From CBFIJI01 sp965662885 (lineage in GTDB: Bacteria; Bacteroidota; Bacteroidia; Flavobacteriales; Flavobacteriaceae), in assembly GCA_965662885.1 (NCBI GenBank), contig CBFIJI010000108.1, positions 1 to 6,827 on the forward strand: a DNA stretch of 6,827 nucleotides, read 5' to 3'. Every line of letters starts with the position of its first letter. Positions within the stretch are counted from its first letter, which is position 1. A program made the position numbers and the translations under genes. Of the stretch, positions 1 to 6,076 are shown piece by piece. A model generated the notes under the pieces. That model had not been told where the DNA came from. It did not search any database and worked only from the letters and a program-made list of their open reading frames with translations.

Positions 1-70
1 TATTCCTCTTTGGACAAAGGTTGGCGTGCTTTATATGCTTTTATATCTCCTTTGATGTCCTTTTCGTCAA
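1..70 (-). other. Possible fragment of an unrelated minus-strand coding sequence
   Basis: The minus strand is open from the window edge up to a TAG at 114-116. Read in that frame, positions 1 to about 84 give a lysine- and acid-rich peptide (GLLDEKDIKGDIKAYKAR, then QPLSKEE), which looks more like real protein than any plus-strand frame here. The plus frame of the downstream gene has a TGA at 53-55 in the same stretch. I do not recognise the peptide. It could be the tail of a neighbouring sequence brought in by an inversion or a chimeric assembly join, or an accident of composition. No start or stop is assigned. Confidence 0.25.
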
Positions 71-979
71 GTAGGCCATTTTTTACCCAGATGGAAAAAC
101 ACGAATAAAGCTGCTATAACTTTAAAAGAGATGTTATCTCATTATGCACGTTTAACCCCTTGGATACCCTTTTTCAGAGAAACCTTAGATAAAAAAACCT
201 TTCCCAAAACAAAATTTTATCGAAGACATGCCTCCATGTATTTTTCTGTACCTGTTGCTAAAAAGTTATACCTAAAGTCTAATTATGAAGAAAAGATGTA
301 TCAGGAAATTGCTGAAAGTCCTCTTTTAGACACCTTAGAATATCGTTATTCAGATTTACCATATTACTTATTAAAACGTTACTTTGAAAGGGTGAACAAC
401 CGTTCCTTTGATCGCTTGGTTGACCAAGACGTTTTAAAACCCTTAGGAGTAAATAAAATGACGTACAACCCTTTTGAAAAAAAGAACGTGACTGTTGTTC
501 CAAGTGAAATAGACAAGTATTTTCGCCATAGACAGCTCAAGGGATATGTTCATGATATGGGAGCAGCAATGCAAGGAGGTGTCGGGGGACATGCAGGCAT
601 TTTCTCTAATGCGTTCGACGTCGCAGTCGTTATGCAGATGTATTTACAACAGGGTTACTATAACGGGAAGCAGCTTATTAGTAAAGAAACAGTGGATGCT
701 TTCAATCAGTGTTATTTTTGTGCAGCAGGAAATCGACGCGGTGTTGGTTTTGACAAACCTCAATTAGAAGGTAATGGATCAACCTGTGGTTGTGTTTCCA
801 AAAAAAGTTTTGGTCATTCGGGATTTACAGGAACCTATGCATGGGCAGATCCTGAAAAAGAAATTGTTTTTGTGTTTTTATCCAATCGTACTTACCCCAA
901 TATGGAAAATAACCTATTGGGAGTTAATAATGTTAGAACACGAATGCAACAGTTAGTTTATAATGCGTTAATTAATTAA
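56..979 (+). CDS. C-terminal beta-lactamase-like (serine hydrolase) domain of a GH3/serine-hydrolase fusion, 5' part missing
   Basis: This is the back end of a large Bacteroidota protein (about 970-1000 residues as I recall the family) that joins a GH3 beta-N-acetylglucosaminidase-like domain to a class C beta-lactamase-like domain. Family-like sequence begins around VGHFLPRWKNTNK (about 71-109). Numbering from the ATG at 131, visible motifs are SHYARLTPWIPF near the front, YSD at 73-75 (the YxN-type motif), GYVHDMGAA followed by GGVGGHAGIFS at about 138-159, and HSG at 229-231 (the KTG-type motif). The catalytic SxxK lies upstream in the family and is not present here. The ATG at 131 is internal to the domain, so it is not the true start. 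An in-frame TGA at 53-55 closes the frame, and sequence before about position 65 does not resemble the family. Cysteines 194, 197, 219 and 221 cluster near the active site. The likely location is periplasm or cell envelope. It is probably cotranscribed with the next gene, 10 bases downstream. It may be a broken gene or cut by an assembly join. Confidence 0.8.
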   Translation, partial: CPFRQVGHFLPRWKNTNKAAITLKEMLSHYARLTPWIPFFRETLDKKTFPKTKFYRRHASMYFSVPVAKKLYLKSNYEEKMYQEIAESPLLDTLEYRYSDLPYYLLKRYFERVNNRSFDRLVDQDVLKPLGVNKMTYNPFEKKNVTVVPSEIDKYFRHRQLKGYVHDMGAAMQGGVGGHAGIFSNAFDVAVVMQMYLQQGYYNGKQLISKETVDAFNQCYFCAAGNRRGVGFDKPQLEGNGSTCGCVSKKSFGHSGFTGTYAWADPEKEIVFVFLSNRTYPNMENNLLGVNNVRTRMQQLVYNALIN

Positions 980-989
980 ATAGATAAAA

Positions 990-2126
990 TTGAATATAGC
1001 CATCGTTTGTTATCCAACCTTTGGAGGGAGTGGCGTTGTCGCAACCGAATTAGGAATTGCGCTCTCTAATAAGGGGCATAAGGTTCATTTTGTTACTTAT
1101 GAACAGCCCGTTCGATTGGAAGCACTGAGTGCCAAGCTTCATTTTCATGAAGTTCATGTTCCACAGTATCCTCTTTTTCGTTACCAACCCTATGAATTGG
1201 CCTTGTCTAGTCGATTGGTAGATGTTGTAAAGACCCATAATATTGATGTATTACATGTTCACTATGCTATTCCCCATGCTTATGCAGCCTATATGGCTAA
1301 AAAGATGTTAGCTGACCAAGGGATTTTTGTTCCCATTGTTACTACACTTCACGGAACCGATATTACATTAGTAGGGAGTCACCCTTTTTATAAATCGGCA
1401 GTTACTTTTAGTATTAACCACTCGGATTGTGTAACCGCTGTTTCCGAGAATCTAAAAAGCGATACACGTTCTCTTTTTGAAATTAAAAAAGACATTAAAG
1501 TAATTCCCAACTTTATTGATATCGATAAATATATTGACAAACCTATTCCCTGTGAAGCTAGTTTGTTGGTTGAAAAGAACGAAAAAATAATTACGCATAT
1601 CAGTAACTTCAGACCCTTAAAGCGTATTATGGATATTCTCTATGTTTTTGAACGGGTGGCCAAGGAAATTCCAGCAAAACTGATGATGGTAGGGGAAGGT
1701 CCTGAGAAAAAGAAGGCGCAGAGCTATATAAAGAAAAAAGGCTTATCTGATAAAGTAATGTTTTTAGGAAAAAGTAATGAAATTGATAAAATTCTTTGTC
1801 ATTCTGATCTTTTTATCCTTCCATCGGAAAAAGAGAGTTTTGGACTTTCTGCATTGGAAGCCATGGTTAACCGTGTTCCTGTGATTTCCACGAATATAGG
1901 GGGACTCCCTGAAGTTAACAAAGATGGTTTTTCAGGTTTTTTACACGATTTAGGGGACATTGATGGTATGACACAATCAGCTCTTGGACTTCTGAAAAAT
2001 CCTGAAAAGTTGAAACGCTTTAAACAACAAGCGTTTGAAAATGCAATTCAATTTGATCTTAAAAAAATAGTGATTTCCTACGAAGATGTCTATCGAAATG
2101 CAGTTTCAAGTCAATCCAATCAATAA
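990..2126 (+). CDS. bshA: N-acetyl-alpha-D-glucosaminyl L-malate synthase BshA (bacillithiol biosynthesis)
   Basis: BshA is a GT4-family, GT-B fold glycosyltransferase. It joins GlcNAc from UDP-GlcNAc to L-malate, the first step of bacillithiol synthesis in the cytoplasm. The 378-residue length matches the family. The N-terminal IAIVCYPTFGGSGVVATELG (about 3-22) is the family signature. Further motifs are LHVHYAIPHAYAAYMAKK (88-105), TLHGTDITLVGSHPFYK (119-135), SDCVTAVSENL (145-155), HISNFRPLKR (203-212), GEGPEKKK (235-242), and the retaining-GT EX7E motif with E282 and E290 inside ESFGLSALE, followed by NIGGLPEV (302-309). The start is TTG: the frame has a stop at 981-983, no ATG is available, and the family begins a few residues before the IAIVCYP block. 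The gene follows the GH3/serine hydrolase by 10 bases, suggesting one transcript. Its last 7 bases overlap the convergent acylase gene. The other bacillithiol genes (bshB, bshC) are not in the window. Confidence 0.95.
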   Translation: MNIAIVCYPTFGGSGVVATELGIALSNKGHKVHFVTYEQPVRLEALSAKLHFHEVHVPQYPLFRYQPYELALSSRLVDVVKTHNIDVLHVHYAIPHAYAAYMAKKMLADQGIFVPIVTTLHGTDITLVGSHPFYKSAVTFSINHSDCVTAVSENLKSDTRSLFEIKKDIKVIPNFIDIDKYIDKPIPCEASLLVEKNEKIITHISNFRPLKRIMDILYVFERVAKEIPAKLMMVGEGPEKKKAQSYIKKKGLSDKVMFLGKSNEIDKILCHSDLFILPSEKESFGLSALEAMVNRVPVISTNIGGLPEVNKDGFSGFLHDLGDIDGMTQSALGLLKNPEKLKRFKQQAFENAIQFDLKKIVISYEDVYRNAVSSQSNQ

Positions 2127-4174
2127 GGGTGCAGTATTTTTTTAGCTTGTTTGTAAATCGTAGCCTTGTCTAAGGTCATTTTTTTAGTTTTAAATGTGGA
2201 ATAAAGTTCCATTTGGTCACCGTAATGTTTTGATTCGGGATGATCAGAACTCCCGTAAGAAATCACAGATTCAATCTCTACCCCTTTAGAACTGTATTTA
2301 ACTAATTCGATATAGGATTCACCACTAACCACTTTTACTTTTCCTTCTTTATGGGGGGCAGAAGCCATGGCGGTGATTACATCGGGCAACCCAAAAATAG
2401 GTATTTCTTTTTCACCTCGAACAAGCTTTTGATAATCACCTAGTCGAACTTCTACCGTCTGAAAGTGCTTCATCATATAGTCTTTTGTATCTCGAATTGC
2501 ACGAATTAATAGGGAAGGAGGAAAAATTTTAGGAGCTTTTAAAGCTCCCCAATAGGAGCGTAGTTGTTGGTAGAAAATAGCAAAAGTCCCAGCTCCGTAG
2601 GAAGAAGCATCAGCCTTTCGATCCCAGCCCTGAAGTTGTTCGATTAACTCTTTAATATCTGGATATTTTTGGGCATCAATTTTATCTAAATAATTGATAT
2701 CCATCCAACTAAAGTGATAGGGGGTAGGGTACTGATTGTCGTATTTAATTTTTTTAAAGGTTGAATAGTCCAAACGCTTGTTTTGATCAATCAACGTTTT
2801 TAAACGTATGGAGCGATTATTGTCATAGGTTTCAAAACCCATAGCAACAGGGAAATTCTTTTCTATGGGGTTATCTTCTTTAGCACTTGAACGGAAAGGT
2901 GTATGGTTAGCATTGTAAAAATAGCCTGATTTGGGTTGAATGACTTGAGGTAACTCTGCAATCTCATAAGTGGATGTCCACAAGGTTTTTTTTGTATTTC
3001 CCGGAACCACATTTGCCCAATCATAGCCAGGAGCTCTTTTTGGAATTAAGCCATTGGAGATGTAAAAGAGGGTATCGTTTTTATCTGCATAGCCAATATT
3101 ATAGCCTGGAAGAGCTTTCATTTCTAGGGCTTTATAGAATTCTGTAAAATTTGTGGCTTTATTCATTCGCCACCATTGTTCAAGAGCACGAATTTCGTAC
3201 AACGCAGGGGTTCTGACCGAATAATAACCATTCTTGTTCTTTAGGGTAGGACCATAAATACTGGTATAAAACTTTTTATTGATTTTAAAGGGAATCCCTA
3301 AAATCTTGACTCTCAACTTTGCTTTGTGTACTTCAAGATCCAAATAGTCATCATCCACTCGATATTTTAATTTTTTAGTGGGATGCATTTCTAAGGCATA
3401 GATATCTGTTTTATCAGGAACATTAACGGTATGAGTCCAAGCTAAATTTTCATTGGCCCCCGTAAGGATGTTAGGGCTTCCTGCAAAAAGAGCTCCAAGT
3501 ATATTAGTTCCTTCTTCGCTACATAGATGCGCTTCATACCAAGATACTGGTCCATCTAGCGGTTGGTGAGTATTGATAGCCAAATAGGTGGCGCCATCTG
3601 TAGTTTTAGCGCTATTAAATCCAAAGGTATTCGAGCCAATGGGTGAGGAGTTTTCGGGTTGATAGGTAACTTTATTATCATTGATTAGACCTACTGCAGT
3701 ATCTCCTTTAGAAGAGATAAACAGCTGAAGTTGTGCATAGCGGAGCATTTCTTTTGGTCCTATGGGAAATAATTCAGGAACTAAAACTTGATTGGGATGT
3801 TTTTCAGCAAAACTGTTAAGACCAGCAGCATAGCCTTCTACAACACGTTTATAGGCATCACTTATATCTTGTTCATATTTTTCGTTCACCAGTGTTTTTG
3901 AACCAATAAATTGTGCGAGAAAGTCAGCTGGAACTCCTTTATTTCCAATATGATTTGCTAGTAAGTTATTTCCAGCTAAATAACTTAATTGGATAGTTTC
4001 AAAGTCATCTTGCGCATGTGCCCAAGCTAAACCATAAGCAACTTCAGCATCGGTGGCTGCAAAAATATGTGGGACTCCGTAAGCATCACGGATGATGTCA
4101 ATTTTTTCAGGGTTTATTTGCGCTACCATGAAAATTCCCTTGATAACCAAAAGGAGGAAAAATATCTTTTTCAT
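2120..4174 (-). CDS. Penicillin acylase-family N-terminal-nucleophile amidohydrolase, exported
   Basis: The 684-residue precursor belongs to the penicillin G acylase / acyl-homoserine-lactone acylase family, which cleaves an amide-linked acyl group. Residues 1-18 form a signal peptide (KK, then a hydrophobic stretch ending MVA before Gln19), so the enzyme should act in the periplasm. The alpha-chain start IIRDAYGVPHIFA (28-39) and AYGLAWAHAQDD (46-57) are family motifs. Self-cleavage is expected between G180 and S181, freeing S181 as the nucleophile (IGSNTFGFNS). NTHQPL (201-206) corresponds to the usual N-D-P-H-L. GANENLAWTHTVN (239-251) carries the candidate oxyanion Asn. GYNIGYAD (358-365), NANHTPF (421-427) and GSSDHPESKHYGDQ (641-654) complete the pattern. 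All key residues look intact. The ATG at 4172-4174 gives a proper signal peptide. The gene is convergent with and overlaps bshA, and divergent from the next gene. Substrate cannot be deduced: a penicillin, an acyl-homoserine lactone and another N-acyl compound all remain possible. Confidence 0.92.
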   Translation of the reverse strand: MKKIFFLLLVIKGIFMVAQINPEKIDIIRDAYGVPHIFAATDAEVAYGLAWAHAQDDFETIQLSYLAGNNLLANHIGNKGVPADFLAQFIGSKTLVNEKYEQDISDAYKRVVEGYAAGLNSFAEKHPNQVLVPELFPIGPKEMLRYAQLQLFISSKGDTAVGLINDNKVTYQPENSSPIGSNTFGFNSAKTTDGATYLAINTHQPLDGPVSWYEAHLCSEEGTNILGALFAGSPNILTGANENLAWTHTVNVPDKTDIYALEMHPTKKLKYRVDDDYLDLEVHKAKLRVKILGIPFKINKKFYTSIYGPTLKNKNGYYSVRTPALYEIRALEQWWRMNKATNFTEFYKALEMKALPGYNIGYADKNDTLFYISNGLIPKRAPGYDWANVVPGNTKKTLWTSTYEIAELPQVIQPKSGYFYNANHTPFRSSAKEDNPIEKNFPVAMGFETYDNNRSIRLKTLIDQNKRLDYSTFKKIKYDNQYPTPYHFSWMDINYLDKIDAQKYPDIKELIEQLQGWDRKADASSYGAGTFAIFYQQLRSYWGALKAPKIFPPSLLIRAIRDTKDYMMKHFQTVEVRLGDYQKLVRGEKEIPIFGLPDVITAMASAPHKEGKVKVVSGESYIELVKYSSKGVEIESVISYGSSDHPESKHYGDQMELYSTFKTKKMTLDKATIYKQAKKILHPY
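2532..2548. repeat. Perfect 8-bp inverted repeat with one-base centre inside the acylase gene
   Basis: Arms GGAGCTTT and AAAGCTCC flank a single T. On the minus strand the hairpin is followed by TAAAATTTTT, which resembles a weak terminator tail. It lies well inside the acylase reading frame (encoding GALKAPKIF, about 543-551), so the codons alone explain it. A role in RNA structure is not established. Confidence 0.3.
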
Positions 4175-4294
4175 ATATATATAGTTACTATACGAATGTA
4201 GAAGATTTTTACTAATCTCCTAAGATATGCCTCAAGTTTTAGCGGATTATAAAAATTTTGTCTTATTTTCATTTGGCTTTTTAACAATTTTAAA
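4175..4294. promoter_or_regulatory. Divergent intergenic region between acylase and NagX-like gene
   Basis: This 120-bp, very AT-rich gap is the only place where leftward transcription of the acylase and rightward transcription of the glycan genes can both start, so it should hold two promoters. An ATATATATATA run lies directly before the acylase start. I found no exact Bacteroidota -7 box (TAnnTTTG). The nearest candidates are CGAATGTA at 4193-4200 (TACATTCG on the minus strand, one mismatch) and AAATTTTG at 4253-4260 on the plus strand (one mismatch). Neither has a convincing -33 TTG. No operator or riboswitch-like structure was recognised. Confidence 0.4.
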
Positions 4295-5395
4295 ATGGAA
4301 CATCAAAACGAACGTATAAAAGCGTTAGATATATTAAGAGGATTAACGATTATTTTAATGATCATTGTTAATGATCCTGGTTCATGGGATTCCGTTTATT
4401 CCCCTTTATTACATGCGAGCTGGAATGGATTTACCCCAACTGACTTTGTTTTTCCCAACTTTGTTTTTATAGTTGGTGTTTCCATTGTTCTCGCCTTTAA
4501 CAAGACGATGCAATATGGGGCACCCTCTTCTCAATTAGTTAAAAAAACATTTATAAGAACACTTAAAATATACGCTTTGGGTGTTTTTCTTTGGGTTTTC
4601 CCAGAATTTGATTTTTCACGTATTCGTTGGGTAGGGGTTTTACAGCGTATTGCTTTGGTTTATTTTGTTTGTGCTTTACTCTTTATTTACTTTAGGCAAC
4701 TTCGTTTTTTATGGGTGGCCTCAGGCTTGGTTCTTTTTTATTGGGTAATTATGGTAGCAATCCCTATGCCAGGTATTGGTTTTTCTGATCTCTCAGCTCC
4801 TGAGATGAATTGGGCACATTTAATTGACTCTTTTATTGTTCCAGGACATTTATACCAAACTACTTGGGACCCTGAAGGTTTTTTTAGTACCCTTCCCGCC
4901 ATTGCAACTGGAATTTTTGGGATGGTTGCTGGACAAGAATTACTGAAAAAACGGACCATGGAACAAAAATTGGTTACTTTATTTGTCTATGGGACTCTTT
5001 TATTTTTTGCAGGAGTAATTATCAGTTGGTCTTTTCCGATCAATAAAAACCTTTGGAGTAGCTCATTTACTTGTTTGACAGCAGGGCTTTCAACACTTTT
5101 GTTGGCACTAGCCATTTATGTGATTGATGTCTTAAAAAAGGAACGTTTCTTAAGTATTGCACATTACTTTGGAATGAATTCCATCTTTGCTTATGCCTTA
5201 TCCAGTATTCTTGTCAGTGTATTTTATAGCGATCGCTTTTTAGGGGTACGTTTAAACGGACTTTTTATGGATGGCTTAACGGCCATAGGACTTTCCGATA
5301 AATTCGTTTCTCTATTATATGCACTGCTCTATGTGGGTATTATTTTAATCCCAACCTATATCCTATATCGAAAAAAGATTTTTCTTAAACTATAA
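4295..5395 (+). CDS. NagX/HGSNAT-like membrane acyltransferase (heparan-alpha-glucosaminide N-acetyltransferase-like, DUF5009 type)
   Basis: The 366-residue inner-membrane protein has about ten hydrophobic segments, the first at about 14-27 and the last at about 338-358. It matches the bacterial relatives of human HGSNAT, which moves an acetyl group from cytosolic acetyl-CoA across the membrane to a terminal glucosamine. Signatures are RIKALDILRGLTIILMI (7-23), N26, HASWNGFTPTDFVFPNF (40-56), RWVGVLQRIALVYF (111-124), DPEGFFSTLPAIATGIFGMV (192-211) and FGMNSIFAYALSS (292-304). H40 and N26 align with the human active-site His269 and Asn258 as I recall them. The lumenal N-terminal domain of the animal enzyme is absent, as is usual in bacteria. 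NagX-type proteins have also been proposed as N-acetylglucosamine transport or handling proteins, so acyl transfer is likely but not proven. It leads a three-gene rightward run with a DUF1080 protein and a GH20 hexosaminidase, supporting an amino-sugar role. Confidence 0.9.
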   Translation: MEHQNERIKALDILRGLTIILMIIVNDPGSWDSVYSPLLHASWNGFTPTDFVFPNFVFIVGVSIVLAFNKTMQYGAPSSQLVKKTFIRTLKIYALGVFLWVFPEFDFSRIRWVGVLQRIALVYFVCALLFIYFRQLRFLWVASGLVLFYWVIMVAIPMPGIGFSDLSAPEMNWAHLIDSFIVPGHLYQTTWDPEGFFSTLPAIATGIFGMVAGQELLKKRTMEQKLVTLFVYGTLLFFAGVIISWSFPINKNLWSSSFTCLTAGLSTLLLALAIYVIDVLKKERFLSIAHYFGMNSIFAYALSSILVSVFYSDRFLGVRLNGLFMDGLTAIGLSDKFVSLLYALLYVGIILIPTYILYRKKIFLKL

Positions 5396-5425
5396 ATGAC
5401 TAATTTGAACTTAATTTTATATAAA

Positions 5426-6025
5426 ATGACCCAATTAAAAGCACTTTTATTCACGTTGTTTGTTTTACTACTTACATGGACAAATGCACAAACGATTTCT
5501 TTATTTAATGGAAAAGACCTTGAAGGTTGGACCATACATGGAACGGAACTATGGTATGTAGAGGCGGGGGAATTGGTATGTGAAAGTGGACCCGACGCTG
5601 CTTATGGTTACTTATCAACGAATAATTTCTACGATGATTATGAGTTAACTGTTGACTTTAAGCAAGAAGCTGATGGTAACAGCGGTATTTTTTTTCGATC
5701 CACCTTGGAAGGAACAAAAATTAGTGGCTGGCAGGTTGAAGTAGCTCCCCCTGGTCGGGATTCAGGAGGTGTTTATGAATCCTATGGACGTGGTTGGCTA
5801 ATTAAACCCGACCCAGCAAAGGATAAAGCTCTCAAGATGGGGCAGTGGAATACCATGAAAATCCGCTTGGTCGGTGACCAAGTTACCACTTGGCTAAATG
5901 GAACTGAAATGATTTCCTTAAAAGACCAAAAAATTGGAGAAGGTAAAGGTTCTGTTGCATTGCAAATACATGATGGTGGAGGTATTAAAGTGCGTTGGAA
6001 AAATTTAATGTTAACCAAACTATAA
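5426..6025 (+). CDS. Exported DUF1080 / 3-keto-disaccharide hydrolase domain protein
   Basis: The 199-residue protein is one DUF1080 domain (concanavalin/LamG-like beta-sandwich). Family members are linked to 3-keto-glycoside hydrolysis or carbohydrate binding. The ATG at 5426 is preferred because it gives a clean signal peptide, MTQLKALLFTLFVLLLTWTNA, cut before Gln22. An upstream in-frame ATG at 5396, directly abutting the previous stop, would add ten residues (MTNLNLILYK) and spoil the signal. Motifs are LFNGKDLEGW near the mature start, GNSGIFFRS, GWQVEVAPPGRDSGGVYESY with GRGWL, GQWNTMKIRLVGD, TTWLNGTEM, and the ending LQIHDGGGIKVRWKNLMLTKL, which is split here as LQIHDGG then GIKVRWKNL. 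It is full length for a single-domain member. It is 30 bases after the NagX-like gene and 51 before GH20, consistent with one operon. The likely location is periplasmic. Catalysis versus binding cannot be decided from sequence. Confidence 0.9.
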   Translation: MTQLKALLFTLFVLLLTWTNAQTISLFNGKDLEGWTIHGTELWYVEAGELVCESGPDAAYGYLSTNNFYDDYELTVDFKQEADGNSGIFFRSTLEGTKISGWQVEVAPPGRDSGGVYESYGRGWLIKPDPAKDKALKMGQWNTMKIRLVGDQVTTWLNGTEMISLKDQKIGEGKGSVALQIHDGGGIKVRWKNLMLTKL

Positions 6026-6076
6026 AACCATTTGTAAAATAAGACGAATCTATAAAACCCAACAAAACCTATTTCA

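Noticed and set aside
279..503. Minus-strand open frame of 74 codons
   Set aside because: It lies opposite the well-conserved serine hydrolase domain and has no recognisable motif; it is a shadow frame.
2532..2560. Inverted repeat as a rho-independent terminator for bshA
   Set aside because: On the plus strand no T-run follows, and it is more than 400 bases past the bshA stop, inside the acylase frame.
4193..4200. TACATTCG on the minus strand as a -7 promoter box for the acylase
   Set aside because: It has one mismatch to TAnnTTTG and no TTG at the usual upstream spacing, so it is not reported as a separate promoter.
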